Shown: piece after piece, positions 51,919 through 63,466 of the stretch
How the letters are laid out: every line of letters starts with the position of its first letter
Numbering within the stretch: position 1 is the stretch's first letter
DNA from: Mariprofundus sp.
GTDB lineage: Bacteria; Pseudomonadota; Zetaproteobacteria; Mariprofundales; Mariprofundaceae
Assembly: GCA_021772775.1 (NCBI GenBank)
Contig: JAJFLH010000029.1
Location: forward strand, 36,633 to 100,632
DNA: 64,000 nt
Reading direction: 5' to 3'
Made by a program: the position numbers and the translations under genes
The notes under the pieces: model-generated
What the model saw: the letters and a program-made list of their open reading frames with translations, nothing else
Database searches by the model: none
What the model was told of the DNA's origin: nothing

Positions 51919-52082
51919 TTCACCGCAGAGTGCGCAACTAACGCAGAGTAAAATCAAAAAACTTATCATTGAAACAACGTTCCTGCCGTACAATTGCCTA
52001 CTACTGAGATGAAGATAATATTCACATTCATTTCTTTTTTATAAGCCTTTACTCTGCGTACTTTGCGCCCTCTGCGGTAAAT
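51919..52082. repeat. imperfect inverted repeat around the tsaD/hyuB gap
   Basis: ACCGCAGAGTGCGCAACTAACGCAGAGTAAA and TTTACTCTGCGTACTTTGCGCCCTCTGCGGT. Confidence 0.6.
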
Positions 52083-52087
52083 GCTTC

Positions 52088-53665
52088 TTAATAACTTTTT
52101 TCTTTCTTCTCCGCGCCGAATCCACCACCACCAGGGGTTTCAATGCGAATGATATCGCCTGCTTTAAGTTGCCACGAACCTTTCGCTGCCAACTGCTGCC
52201 ACTCACCATCTCTGTGAAAACGGTTGATGCCCATAGCTCCTGCATCACCACCCTGTAATCCGTAAGGCGAAGTTCTACGCCTTTCGCTTAGAAGTGACAC
52301 CGAGCAATCACGTCGAATCAACCACTCCCGTATCAAGCCATTACCGCCCTGATACTGCCCAGCACCACCAGAACCACCGCGCATGGCATACTCCTGCACC
52401 TGCAAGGGGTAGTGCATCTCCAACACTTCAATGGATGAATTCTTGGTATTGGTCATATGGCACTGCACGGCAGATAGACCGCCTCCACTAGCATGCGCTC
52501 CCATGCCACCAGCCAGCGTCTCATAATAGAGCCAATCCTCACCGGCTGCTTGATCACCAATACCCTCTTCACCACCAAAGATAACATTATTCATCGTGCC
52601 CTGTGCAGCAGCAGGGATGCGTTCAGGAATCGCTTTGGCCAGTGCACCCAGCACCACATCAACAATGCGCTGACTGGTCTCCACATTACCGGCGGCCACT
52701 GCTGCACCATCTTGTGCATGCAGCAGAGAGGCTGCAGGGGCAATGATCTGAATCGGATGAAATACGGCTGCAGTTTGCGGCGTATGTTTGGGCATCAGAC
52801 AACGAAAGACATATAACACGCTGGCTGCAGTCACCGCCAACGGACAGTTCACTGGGCCACGCGTTTGATCGGCTGTACCGCTGAAATCAACAATGGCCGA
52901 ATCGCCTTCAATCGTGATGCTAACACGCACAGCTAACGCCTCTGAACCACAACCGTCATCTTCAATCACATCTTCAAAGCAGTATCTACCGTCGGGAATA
53001 TCGGCAATTGTACTGCGTCCATAGGCTTCTGACACATGCATAAGTGCTGAGACTTTGTCATTGAGAGTGGCTATTGGAAATTCAGCCAGACGCTGAGCGC
53101 CAACACCACAGGCAGCCTTCTGGGCAGCGAGATCACCCAGTCGCTCCTCAGACGCTCTTACCCGTTCACGAAATTGTGTTGGTAGATCAATATGCTCTTG
53201 CCCCGCTTCAAACCAGTAGCTGGGAGAGATAATCAAACCCTCATCCTCCAACCGTGTCTCTACACCCATCGAGCCGGGTGACTTGCCACCGATATCTGCA
53301 TGATGGGCCCGCGTAGCCGAGAAGCCGAACAACTCTCCCTCAATAAAGACCGGAATAACCACTGTGATGTCAGGAAGATGTGTACCGCCCAGAGCCGGAT
53401 CGTTGAACACCACCACATCACCAGTGTGCCAATCGAACCTGCCAACCACATCAGCCATCGCAAAAGCCATCGAACCAAGATGAACAGGAATATGTGCAGC
53501 TTGTGCAATCAGAGCCCCGTGCTTATCAAACAGCGCACAGGAAAAGTCTTCACGATCCCGGATATTGGGGGAGATAGCACTGCGCTTGAGTACCGCCCCC
53601 ATCTCCTCACAAATAGCCGATAGACGATGGGCAAACAAACTTATGCTGACCGCATCATTTCTCAT
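52088..53665 (-). CDS. hyuB: hydantoinase B/5-oxoprolinase subunit family
   Basis: ISPNIRDREDFSCALFD; VVVFNDPALGGTHLPDI; GGGGFG near C-terminus. Confidence 0.92.
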   Translation of the reverse strand: MRNDAVSISLFAHRLSAICEEMGAVLKRSAISPNIRDREDFSCALFDKHGALIAQAAHIPVHLGSMAFAMADVVGRFDWHTGDVVVFNDPALGGTHLPDITVVIPVFIEGELFGFSATRAHHADIGGKSPGSMGVETRLEDEGLIISPSYWFEAGQEHIDLPTQFRERVRASEERLGDLAAQKAACGVGAQRLAEFPIATLNDKVSALMHVSEAYGRSTIADIPDGRYCFEDVIEDDGCGSEALAVRVSITIEGDSAIVDFSGTADQTRGPVNCPLAVTAASVLYVFRCLMPKHTPQTAAVFHPIQIIAPAASLLHAQDGAAVAAGNVETSQRIVDVVLGALAKAIPERIPAAAQGTMNNVIFGGEEGIGDQAAGEDWLYYETLAGGMGAHASGGGLSAVQCHMTNTKNSSIEVLEMHYPLQVQEYAMRGGSGGAGQYQGGNGLIREWLIRRDCSVSLLSERRRTSPYGLQGGDAGAMGINRFHRDGEWQQLAAKGSWQLKAGDIIRIETPGGGGFGAEKKEKSY

Positions 53666-55646
53666 TTTGGCCCCCACTACTCTCTTGCGAAGAGTCTTTC
53701 TCCAACAACAGATGGCCATCTCTGGAGACTCTCATCTGCCACCCTTTGGCTAACCACAACGTCGCAATATCTTCCACGATTAACGCAGGCCCTTCATATA
53801 TTGGGCCAGGTTTTAAATCTACCCGCCTGTAATGCACAACCCGCCCTACCCCATAGACTTCGGACTCATCAGACACAGCAGCTTTTTCAGTAGCAGTTTC
53901 TAGCTCCGGCAACTGCGGCATAGGCCGATCAACAAAAGCGCTTAAACGAGCCGTCATAATCTCAATCGGGCGATGCAGGCAATGGCCATAAGCCTGCTGA
54001 TGCGCATCTGCAAAATGCTGTGCCAATGTTTTCAGATCATCATAAACAATAGTCAGATGAAAGCCCTGCCCGACATAACGCACATCGACTGAGCGCTCAA
54101 AACTAAGTTCTAGACCCTGCATCTGCTCTGCGGCTTCTGTTTCCATCTCAGCGAACAGCTGCTGCAGATGCATTGCGGTAGAGTCATCCTGCAGTGCAAA
54201 ACGTCGACTGCGCGAGAATTCACTCTGCTGTCGACCCAACAACATCCCCAAAGCTGAAAATGCTCCACTGGCAATCGGTACAATAACTTTTGTCATCGCC
54301 AGTTTTTCAGCCAGAGCACAGGCGTGCAGACCACCTGCCCCACCAAAACAGAAGAGGGAAAAATCAGCCGGATCATATCCCCGCTGCACCGATACCACGC
54401 GCAACGCACCTGCCATATGCTCTTCAGCAATATCAATAGCCGCAGAAGCCGCATCCTCGGCGCTTAAATTCAGTTTTTTTCCATAGGCTGAAAATGCCTT
54501 ATAAGCGGCATCTCTATCCAATGGCATGGAACCCGCCAAACTGGCATCCGCTGGGATGCGTCCCAACAGCAGGTTCGCATCGGTCACACAGGGTTTCTCG
54601 CCACCTAAGCCGTAACAGACAGGCCCAGGCTTAGCTCCTGCCGATTCAGGCCCAAGCTGCGGCAAACCAGCCTCATCTAGCCAGGCCACAGAGCCACCAC
54701 CGGCACCAATGGTATGAATATCCAGCATGGGAAGAGAAACAGGCATACCGGCAATCTCGCCCTCTGTCGTTTTAGCTGCCTGGCCCTGAATCAGAGCGAC
54801 ATCGGTACTGGTACCGCCCATATCAAAGGTGAGCATATTTTGTTCACCCAACTGATGACCAATCGCCTCGGCAGCCACTAAACCACCGGCAGGGCCAGAT
54901 AGCACCAGACGCACAGCCTGTTGACCCGCCAGTTCAGCCTGCATCACACCACCGGCGGAATGCATCACAAACAGATGTTTGGCAGCCAGTCTGGTTTGCA
55001 GTCGTTTCAGATAGCGTTGCACCAGTGGGCCTACATAGGCATTGAGAAAGGTTGTCGCACCACGTTCATATTCACGATATTCCGCCAGCACCTGGTGAGA
55101 AAGCGATAGAAACAGATCTTTTGGCAAAGCCTGGGACAACATGCCCTCCAGCTCACGCTCATGCTTTGGATTCATAAATGAGAACAGCAGACAGACCGCT
55201 ACAGCCTCATATCCACCATTTGAGATCCGTTCAATCAAGGCGTTCACCTCATTGGCATGCAGTGCTGATTGCTCTTCACCTTCGGCATTGATTCGGCCAC
55301 TGAGACCAATGCAATCTTCTCTAAGAACAGCAGGTATGATGGGGTCAGGGCAGAGCTGATATAGTTCAGGACGCGTCTGACGACCAATAATAAGCAGATC
55401 TTCCAGCCCCTGATGGGTAACAAACAGTGTCGGCACACCCTTGCGCTCCAATATCGCATTGGTCGCTACCGTTGATCCATGCACCACATGCAGTGCAGTG
55501 GCATCCAGCCCCAGCTCACCAATGCCCTGCTCAATGGCCCGAGATGGATCATCCGGACTTGAAAGTACCTTATGAAAACGCAGCTCCTGCGCATCGAAGC
55601 AGACAAAGTCTGTAAAAGTTCCACCTGTATCCACACCTAAAAACAT
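53655..55646 (-). CDS. hyuA: hydantoinase A/5-oxoprolinase subunit family
   Basis: MFLGVDTGGTFTDFV; LTFDMGGTSTDVALIQG; FCFGGAGGLHACALAE. Confidence 0.93.
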   Translation of the reverse strand: MFLGVDTGGTFTDFVCFDAQELRFHKVLSSPDDPSRAIEQGIGELGLDATALHVVHGSTVATNAILERKGVPTLFVTHQGLEDLLIIGRQTRPELYQLCPDPIIPAVLREDCIGLSGRINAEGEEQSALHANEVNALIERISNGGYEAVAVCLLFSFMNPKHERELEGMLSQALPKDLFLSLSHQVLAEYREYERGATTFLNAYVGPLVQRYLKRLQTRLAAKHLFVMHSAGGVMQAELAGQQAVRLVLSGPAGGLVAAEAIGHQLGEQNMLTFDMGGTSTDVALIQGQAAKTTEGEIAGMPVSLPMLDIHTIGAGGGSVAWLDEAGLPQLGPESAGAKPGPVCYGLGGEKPCVTDANLLLGRIPADASLAGSMPLDRDAAYKAFSAYGKKLNLSAEDAASAAIDIAEEHMAGALRVVSVQRGYDPADFSLFCFGGAGGLHACALAEKLAMTKVIVPIASGAFSALGMLLGRQQSEFSRSRRFALQDDSTAMHLQQLFAEMETEAAEQMQGLELSFERSVDVRYVGQGFHLTIVYDDLKTLAQHFADAHQQAYGHCLHRPIEIMTARLSAFVDRPMPQLPELETATEKAAVSDESEVYGVGRVVHYRRVDLKPGPIYEGPALIVEDIATLWLAKGWQMRVSRDGHLLLEKDSSQESSGGQNEK

Positions 55647-55788
55647 GACGGCATTGTAGCTTCTGTCAGCCTTGCTTAACACTGATTACTGTCATCCTTA
55701 AAAATATAGTGTGATAATAATCACTGCATTGAAAACCTAAGCTAGTAGTGTGCCTGCTCATAAAATATCGATATTGTGGAGTTCTTTG

Positions 55789-56544
55789 ATGAGATTAAAA
55801 ATACTCGCGCCAATGTTTACCGCACTGCTGGCCTTTTCAGCCTCAGCCCATGCCGACGAAACCGTGGCTATTAAAGCTGGCGTCATGCTCTTATCAGCCA
55901 CCGGTCAATTTGGTGCAACGGTAAACAATCTAGGCACCAATATTAATACGGAAAGCGATCTGAACCTTGGCAACAGCATTCAACCGACGGGTGAAATCAC
56001 CATCAGCCTGGGGGACTCGCTGCTCTCCTTTGGCTTTATCCCATTCAGCTTTAGCGGTTCCAACACACTGACACGTAACATCAACTACAATGGTCAAACG
56101 TTCGTTACCGGACAAACTGTACAAAGTGAGCTTAAAGCAGACATTTTTGATATGTCTTACGCCTATTATCTGGTCAATATGGATGACTTACCATCCCGCT
56201 TGCAGATCGCTTTTGAAACATCGGTCAAAACCATTAACTTCAAAACCAGCTTAACCAGTGCAGGTGTAACCACCAGCAAGAGTTCCACTATCCCGATCCC
56301 TACCGTTGGTCTCCGTGGCCGGGTGGCATTGGCAGATTTTATTGGTCTGACCGGCCGTGTCGGTTATTTGGGTTATTCCGGCAACAGCTTCACCGATTTT
56401 GATACTCAGGTTGAGTTCTCACCGTTGCCTACATTGGGCATCTACGCCGGTTATCGTTTCCTCAAGGTAAAACTGGACAACAATGCCCTCACAGCGAACA
56501 CCACACTCAAAGGCCCATATATCGGCGGTTTCTTCCGCTTTTAA
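55789..56544 (+). CDS. outer-membrane beta-barrel protein
   Basis: Signal peptide ending ASAHA; alternating beta pattern; terminal aromatic GGFFRF. Confidence 0.7.
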   Translation: MRLKILAPMFTALLAFSASAHADETVAIKAGVMLLSATGQFGATVNNLGTNINTESDLNLGNSIQPTGEITISLGDSLLSFGFIPFSFSGSNTLTRNINYNGQTFVTGQTVQSELKADIFDMSYAYYLVNMDDLPSRLQIAFETSVKTINFKTSLTSAGVTTSKSSTIPIPTVGLRGRVALADFIGLTGRVGYLGYSGNSFTDFDTQVEFSPLPTLGIYAGYRFLKVKLDNNALTANTTLKGPYIGGFFRF

Positions 56545-56820
56545 CTTAATCCCATCTGGATCCGTTCAGCTGTTTATTGATCTCCCCAAACATTGGCTTC
56601 AGGTATCTGCCTGGAGCCTTTTTGTTTTCTATCTCATGACTACTCAGCCCCGATGTATTCTCCGGCTAAAGGAATGCCGGAATGACGCTGATGTGTAGCT
56701 ATTAAAGCCTTGCACAAACAACATTATATAGTTCGTAAACTGTGACCAATAAAGTGGCATTGCTATTGCTGGACAATAGCAGCTATTCAGCAGAGGCCAT
56801 CATTTAGCCGGGAGATAAAC

Positions 56821-57462
56821 ATGAGTCAGCCATTTTCAATTTTATCCGCTCAGAAGTTTCTACCTGAAGAGACGATAGAGCTGCTTAAACAATATGGTTC
56901 AAACTTCCCACATGATCTCGCTCTGGAGCAAGACATGAGCATCCTCTTCAGCGATATGCGTGGCTTTACTGAACTGGCAGAGAATTATCAACCGCGTGAA
57001 GTATATGCCACCATCAATGCCAGTCTGGCCGTTCAGGTACAATGCATTCATGCCCATGGAGGCAGCGTAAACAAGTTTTTAGGTGATGGACTACTGGCCT
57101 GTTTCTCCGGAGAAGGGAAAAGTGAACGGGCACTCGCCTCTCTGCTCGAGATGCTCAAAAAATTACCTGAGAATGAGGGTCAACTACTACCATGCCGAGT
57201 TGGCTTTGGACTTCACTGCGGCAAGGTACTGCTTGGTGTACTGGGCAATGAAGAGCGCTGGGAATATACCGTCATCGGCGATGTCGCCAATACAGCTGCG
57301 CGTCTATGCGGTATTGCGCAACCATTTCAGGCGCTCTTAACCGAGAGTGTGATTGCAGATATTCCAAGCTCACAACGCAAGAGCTATTGCAGTTATCTGC
57401 ATCCGCAAATGTTCAAAGGCAAAAAACATGCTATTGATATTTATCAGGTGAAGAGTGGGTAG
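56821..57462 (+). CDS. class III adenylate/guanylate cyclase domain protein
   Basis: ILFSDMRGFTELAE; HGGSVNKFLGDGLLACFSG; YTVIGDVANTAARL. Confidence 0.88.
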   Translation: MSQPFSILSAQKFLPEETIELLKQYGSNFPHDLALEQDMSILFSDMRGFTELAENYQPREVYATINASLAVQVQCIHAHGGSVNKFLGDGLLACFSGEGKSERALASLLEMLKKLPENEGQLLPCRVGFGLHCGKVLLGVLGNEERWEYTVIGDVANTAARLCGIAQPFQALLTESVIADIPSSQRKSYCSYLHPQMFKGKKHAIDIYQVKSG

Positions 57463-57568
57463 TCATCTCATATCCAACAAATTAAAAGTCCGGATTATCG
57501 ACCCTGCCTATTAATAATGTTCAAAATCTAACCCGGATTATTTATAAATAGTCCGGGCTAAAGCTTAA

Positions 57569-59317
57569 TTAGTAACTCTTGCGGAACTCCGTTGCATGAC
57601 ATCTCGGACAAGGCGGGACACGCCCAGTCTTTTTGAAATGCATTTCACAATCACATGAAACACAAGTCAGCGTGCCCGCACTGGTAATTTCTCCAGAGCG
57701 ACATGAGATAGCTTTCTGCGTTTTTTCTGCAATCGACGATATCGCACTACCAGCCATATTCAACAGCGATGAGAGAGAAGACATTGCACCAGCACTAACA
57801 CGGGAAGGGTTGAGTTTTTCCTTGGCCTCATCGCGCATGGTATCTGCCATTTGGGATAGGTCACGTTCAAGAAATCCTTTCAGATTCTTGCCCTGCTCTT
57901 CTGAAAATGCACCCGCAGCAGTAAGCTGTTTACGCGCTTTTTCCATCGCGACAGCAGCAAAGTCAGCACTCTTTTCTGCACCTGATTCAAACAACTCTTT
58001 AAAACGTTCAGCCAACTCATCATATTGATCAGCTACGGTATCGCCCTGATCGACATCAATCACATCCATTGCTGCAATGACCGCATCACCATATGCAGAG
58101 GTCGATAGCTTCGTTGCATCATCCATCAAACGGTGGAAATCATAGGTCACAGTCTTGGCTGCAATGGTGCCATTGATACCTTTGATGATCAGATCAGCGG
58201 CTTCTACCCACCCCATGTAACGCAACATCATCTCACCGGAAAGCAGTACAGATGATGGGTTCACCATATCTCTATCCGCATATTTTGGGGCCGTACCATG
58301 CGTCGCTTCAAAAATCGCGTGACCCGACAGATAATTGATATTCGCACCCGGTGCGATTCCGATGCCACCTACCTGAGCAGCCAGTGCATCTGACAAATAA
58401 TCACCATTCAAATTCAGTGTCGCAATGACATCAAATTCGGTCGCACGTGTGAGCACCTGTTGCAGCGCGATATCAGCAATCGCATCCTTAATCACAATAC
58501 CATTCGGCAACTTGCACCATGGGCCACCATCAATCTCTTCAGCACCGAACTCTTCTTTGGCCAAGGCATAACCCCAGTTGCGAAAAGCGCCCTCGGTGAA
58601 CTTCATGATGTTGCCCTTATGTACCAGGGTAACTGATGAACGCTTATTATCAATCGCATACTGAATCGCCGCACGCACCAAACGCTCTGTACCTTGACGC
58701 GAAACAGGTTTCACACCAATGCCGGAGCTTTCAGGGAAGCGGATGTTGCTCACACCCATCTCATCCTGCAAAAAGGTAATCACTCTGTTTACTTCATCCG
58801 AGCCTGCTGCCCACTCAATACCGGCATAAATATCTTCGGCATTTTCGCGAAAAATCACCATATCGACATCTTCAGGCCGTTTAACCGGTGACGGCACACC
58901 CTCAAAATATTTCACCGGACGCAAGCAGGTATAGAGGTCCAGCTTCTGACGTAGGGCAACATTTAACGAACTTATGCCACCACCAATCGGCGTAGTCAGC
59001 GGCCCCTTAATACCAATCAGATACGTTTTGAATGCCTCTAGCGTTTCATCTGGCAGCCATGCATCATCACTCTGCCCATACATATTCCAAGACTTTTCAC
59101 CGGCAAACACTTCCATCCAGGCAATCTTACGCTCTCCGCCATAGGCTTTTTCAACCGCCGCATCCAACACACGCTGTGCAGCTCGCCAGATATCACGGCC
59201 AGTACCATCGCCCTCGATAAATGTAACAATCGGCTGATCAGGGACTTGTAACAGTCCATCATCACCCATGGTAATTTTTTCACCTGTATCTGGGATAGCT
59301 ATATGATCAAAGGCCAT
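57569..59317 (-). CDS. icd: NADP-dependent isocitrate dehydrogenase with C-terminal zinc-ribbon (DUF1451-like) extension
   Basis: IDH motifs [55 protein letters not shown]-terminus [37 protein letters not shown]. Confidence 0.93.
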   Translation of the reverse strand: MAFDHIAIPDTGEKITMGDDGLLQVPDQPIVTFIEGDGTGRDIWRAAQRVLDAAVEKAYGGERKIAWMEVFAGEKSWNMYGQSDDAWLPDETLEAFKTYLIGIKGPLTTPIGGGISSLNVALRQKLDLYTCLRPVKYFEGVPSPVKRPEDVDMVIFRENAEDIYAGIEWAAGSDEVNRVITFLQDEMGVSNIRFPESSGIGVKPVSRQGTERLVRAAIQYAIDNKRSSVTLVHKGNIMKFTEGAFRNWGYALAKEEFGAEEIDGGPWCKLPNGIVIKDAIADIALQQVLTRATEFDVIATLNLNGDYLSDALAAQVGGIGIAPGANINYLSGHAIFEATHGTAPKYADRDMVNPSSVLLSGEMMLRYMGWVEAADLIIKGINGTIAAKTVTYDFHRLMDDATKLSTSAYGDAVIAAMDVIDVDQGDTVADQYDELAERFKELFESGAEKSADFAAVAMEKARKQLTAAGAFSEEQGKNLKGFLERDLSQMADTMRDEAKEKLNPSRVSAGAMSSLSSLLNMAGSAISSIAEKTQKAISCRSGEITSAGTLTCVSCDCEMHFKKTGRVPPCPRCHATEFRKSY

Positions 59318-59360
59318 GATTAATCCTCACTGGTTGTTCTAGTTGAAAGGGCAGGTACTC

Positions 59361-59642
59361 TTAATGATGTTTTGATTGCTTTAGACGTGCCGCCTGCTGT
59401 GCATTACGCTTGGCTTCCAAGGCTTTGTGACGGGCACGCTCATAGCGCTCGTGCTGAATGGCATCTGCGGCCTCTTCCAGAGCCTGCTCAGCACTCTTGA
59501 GATAGGAGTCGGCTTTCTTCTGCTGACCGGGAAGCTCTTGTGCCATCTTGATAGCAATACGCGCATCAGACATCTCCTGTGCTGGTGGTTTCGTCACACA
59601 GGAAGCTAAAAACAGCAATGGTATCAGTAACAAACGACTCAT
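59361..59642 (-). CDS. DUF4398-like lipoprotein
   Basis: Lipobox LFLASC; helical AEQALEEAADAIQHERYERARHKALEAKRNAQQA. Confidence 0.7.
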   Translation of the reverse strand: MSRLLLIPLLFLASCVTKPPAQEMSDARIAIKMAQELPGQQKKADSYLKSAEQALEEAADAIQHERYERARHKALEAKRNAQQAARLKQSKHH

Positions 59643-59894
59643 CGTTGCATGATCGTATCATTTTCAAGCGATGTCAACGCGCTCAAATAGAATATTCTCC
59701 ATGAATAACAAGTATCTAGACCTGTTAACAGGTATTTGATCCTAGCACTGCTGCCTAAACAATATTTAGTGTCCACTATTTTAGTACTCATCCCCCCTCC
59801 ATTGATTCGAAATACTCTGATTTCAATAGACCTTAAAAAGGTGACAGTATACTTTTTAAAGTGCCTTTTCCCGGCAATTTGATAAGTAGGTATA

Positions 59895-60650
59895 AGCAGG
59901 GGCGGGGTGGGGTCTTGATTCACGCCCTTTTGATCTTTTTACTTATTGTCGAGTGGTGCAGTCCTGCATAAGTAGCAATATCCTACATGGTATATCCATG
60001 CTCCGTATAAGCTTCATACATCTACTCTTGCTGCTCTTTTCCTCGTTCAATTTCAGATAACGGTAAATGCCTGAGTATTCTTTTTCGCTAGGCACTTCAT
60101 GGCTTTCAACATCAACTTTTGCCTGCAAGTCACACCGAAACTCATCATCACCTAAAATGTCCGGGCCATTAAATTGATCCTAGGGAGAGGCTAAATCATC
60201 TCTTTCAACAAAGTTGATATATGCTCTCTCCGCCTGTTTCTTAGCCGAACTAAACTGTGAAAGCAGCCATTGCGTTTCAAGCCAAGCAGGAGATCTACCT
60301 TGAAAGAGGTGCCCAACATGTCCATGACTTCGATTAAATCGCTGAGTATAAACGCCATTAAGCTGCCGCATTCCACGACTTAAATTTGCATGAGGTGTTT
60401 CAATCATTAGATGATAATGGTTACTCATCAAACAATATGCATGGCATTTCCATCTGAATCTATCCACCACAAAGACAAGTACATCCAGAAGCATTTCTCT
60501 ATCTTCATCATTGAAAAAGATGTTATCACGGACATTTCCGCGTGAAGTTACATGGTAAACAGCACCATCAAATTCGATTCGTAAAGGCCTAGCCATGCAG
60601 TGATAAGATCAGCCCAATACCGCGAATCAAGACCTGAACCCCTCTCACTC
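59895..60650 (-). mobile_element. RAYT/IS200-like element remnant with imperfect terminal inverted repeats
   Basis: GGGGTGGGGTCTTGATTCACGC (left) and GCGAATCAAGACCTGAACCCC (right) flank a REP-associated transposase ORF. Confidence 0.5.
60180..60596 (-). pseudogene. internally deleted REP-associated tyrosine transposase (TnpA_REP/Y1 family)
   Basis: MARPLRIEFDGAVYHVTSRGN, YCLMSNHYHLMIETP (HUH) present; jumps from GHLFQGR directly to a WLLSQF-type C-terminus. Confidence 0.7.
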
Positions 60651-60713
60651 TTATTTCCTTCAGATTGAGGCCTGCATAATAAAGCTCAGAGTTCGCAGCG
60701 GGCTGGAGAAACA

Positions 60714-60750
60714 AAAAAGGCTCGCTTACGTTTGTAAGCGAGCCTTTTTA
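60714..60750 (-). terminator. intrinsic terminator downstream of aspS
   Basis: AAAAAGGCTCGCTTAC-GTTT-GTAAGCGAGCCTTTTT. Confidence 0.85.
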
Positions 60751-60778
60751 AACAGCACATTTAAAGCTAAGTTAAGCT

Positions 60779-62575
60779 TTACTCTGAATCTTTTTCTATA
60801 AGAGCCCTGCTCTTACGCAGCCCCAGCTCTTTCCACTGTGCATCAGCCACTTCAGACGGGGACTCAGACATCGGATCAGCAGCACGCTGGGTTTTAGGGA
60901 ATGCGATGACATCACGAATCGATTCAGCACCCACCATCAAACTCAACACACGATCCAGACCAAATGCCAGTCCACCATGCGGTGGTGCACCATATTTAAG
61001 CGCATTAAGCAGGAACCCGAATTTATCGTTGGCTTCTTCATCAGAAATATTCAGTGCTTTCAATACACGGGCCTGTACTTCGGTATCGTGAATACGAATC
61101 GAACCACCACCAATTTCCGTACCATTCCAGACCAGATCATAAGCCTGCGAACGCATCTCAAGCGGTGCAGTCTCCAGTTTATCCAGATCTTCAGGATAAG
61201 GTGCTGTAAACGGATGATGCAGGGCCTGAGGACGTTTGTTCTCGGCATCCCATTCAAACATCGGGAAATCTACTACCCAGACAAACTGATTGGATTTAGG
61301 ATCAAACAGACTCAGGTCTTTGCCCAACTCAACACGCAGATAACCCAGGGCATTATTCACAACTTCTTTGGTATCAGCACCAAAGAACAACAGGTCGCCA
61401 TTTTCTGCACCTGAACGTTCAAGCAGTGCTTTCAATACATCGTCAGAAAGATTTTTAACGATCGGTGACTGCAAACCACCCGGAATATCGTCTTTATCGT
61501 TCACCTTGATATACGCCAAACCACGCGCGCCATAGATGGAGACAAATTTGGTGTAGTTATCGATCTTCTTACGGCTTAACTGACTGCAACCATTCGGTAC
61601 GCGAATCACTTTAACCAGACCACCATTGTTGGCAGGGCCACTGAATACTTTGAAATCCACTTCCTTCATCAGGTCGGTGACATCAATATGCTCCAGACCA
61701 AAACGCACATCTGGACGATCCAGACCATATTTATCCATTGCTTCGGCATAGGTGATACGAGGGAACACTTCTTCAATCTTCTCATTCATGCCGGCTGCGA
61801 ACATCGAACGAATCAGACCTTCGGCCACGGCCATCACGTCGTCCTGATCAACAAATGACATCTCCAAATCGACCTGAGTAAATTCAGGCTGGCGATCTGC
61901 TCGCAGATCTTCATCACGGAAACAGCGGGCAATTTGATAATAACGATCTACTCCAGCCACCATCAACAGCTGTTTAAAAAGCTGTGGGCTCTGCGGCAGA
62001 GCATAAAAAGAACCCGGATAAATGCGCGATGGTACCAGGTAATCACGCGCGCCTTCCGGTGTGGATTTATTCAAAATTGGCGTTTCAACATCGAGAAAGT
62101 TTTGTGTATCCAGATAGTTGCGCGCGGCATGAGTCACTTTATGACGCAACATCAGATTCTTCTGCATACAAGGGCGACGCAGATCCAGGTAACGATATTC
62201 TAGGCGATGCTGTTCACCGGTATTGCAATCATCTTCAATCGCAAATGGTGGCGTTTCGGCACGATTCAACAGCGTCAAGGTGTGTATTTTTACTTCAATC
62301 TCACCTGTCGCCAGTTTGGGGTTCATAGCATCAGCATCACGCGGAACCACTTCACCGATCACTTCAATCACATTTTGCTGGCGCATGGAGTGAGCCAGAG
62401 CATGCATTTCAGGCGTATCCGGATGTGCTACAACCTGCACAACACCAGTGCGATCACGCACGTCCAGGAAGATGACGCCACCATGGTCACGATTGGTCTC
62501 AACCCAACCATTCAAGCGAACCTCTTTTCTCAGATCTGTTTTGCGAAAATCACCACAATATGTACGCGCTAGCAT
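60779..62575 (-). CDS. aspS: aspartyl-tRNA synthetase
   Basis: [60 protein letters not shown]. Confidence 0.97.
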   Translation of the reverse strand: MLARTYCGDFRKTDLRKEVRLNGWVETNRDHGGVIFLDVRDRTGVVQVVAHPDTPEMHALAHSMRQQNVIEVIGEVVPRDADAMNPKLATGEIEVKIHTLTLLNRAETPPFAIEDDCNTGEQHRLEYRYLDLRRPCMQKNLMLRHKVTHAARNYLDTQNFLDVETPILNKSTPEGARDYLVPSRIYPGSFYALPQSPQLFKQLLMVAGVDRYYQIARCFRDEDLRADRQPEFTQVDLEMSFVDQDDVMAVAEGLIRSMFAAGMNEKIEEVFPRITYAEAMDKYGLDRPDVRFGLEHIDVTDLMKEVDFKVFSGPANNGGLVKVIRVPNGCSQLSRKKIDNYTKFVSIYGARGLAYIKVNDKDDIPGGLQSPIVKNLSDDVLKALLERSGAENGDLLFFGADTKEVVNNALGYLRVELGKDLSLFDPKSNQFVWVVDFPMFEWDAENKRPQALHHPFTAPYPEDLDKLETAPLEMRSQAYDLVWNGTEIGGGSIRIHDTEVQARVLKALNISDEEANDKFGFLLNALKYGAPPHGGLAFGLDRVLSLMVGAESIRDVIAFPKTQRAADPMSESPSEVADAQWKELGLRKSRALIEKDSE

Positions 62576-63144
62576 TGCTTTACCTCTGAACTATCTCTAT
62601 TTTTTAACGGTCGCGCAGACTAGCGCCGGCAATGAATGCAAGCAAAGGCGCATTCATTGATTATAGGATTAAAATTTTAAAGCAGTAACTGCATTAGCGC
62701 GTTGAAGTAAGCAGTAACATCTCCCGCACACACTTGGCTGCCAGTACTGATCAACAACCACTGGCATCAAGTTGTGGTGCCAACTCAGCTGCATCGAGAC
62801 CGACGAAGTCGATGTGCTGATTTTGGACATCTCAGCTACCAGCCACATGCCAGACGTACTGGACCGCCCTGCCATGACCAGCTCGACGGCACATTGTGTC
62901 CTGCCGGTGTATGATTCATTCGATACACCTCTGTAACCGAGCAATCGTCTGGTATTTGAAGAGATAATTCACTATCGCGTAGTTAAAGCCACCATGTTCA
63001 ACGGTGTCCGTTATCCCGACATCAGCATCTGGCATACGGAGAACGCTTTTAAACTAGGCATAGCTTTACCGGCTCAGGATTTCGCGACCGGCTTGCGTAA
63101 CGAATAGGTTTTCATGTAGATAAGAGTCAAACTCAAGCTAACTC

Positions 63145-63466
63145 TTAGCGCCCCTGAATTGAACGAAATGAGTAGATTCGGACAGGACTGACTATAGCTG
63201 CACTGCTAGTTATTGCCTCTTCACCGTCATCCTCGCTGACTTCGGTGTCTCCCCAGCAGTAACTGAGTGAATCACCATGCTCGAGATGAGCTTCGACAGC
63301 AGGTTCTCCCACTTCGATGCTGTGCATGTTATCGGGATTGCCCGGAGGGATATGACAAATCACCACCTTCTCTTTTGGCGTTGCGTAAGCACTACTCCCT
63401 GTGATTGCGGTCAAGACCGAAAACACTGAAATAAGTATTATTAACTTAAAGGCGGATTTTTTCATC
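63145..63466 (-). CDS. small secreted protein with CHIPPGNP-type domain
   Basis: SD AAGGAGAG; signal peptide ending SSAYA; KVVICHIPPGNPDNMHSIEVGEPAVEAHLEHGDSLSYC. Confidence 0.7.

Noticed and set aside
62669-62944. 91-aa minus-strand ORF after aspS
   Set aside because: Low-complexity, no start signals; opposite-strand fragments look more protein-like but degenerate.
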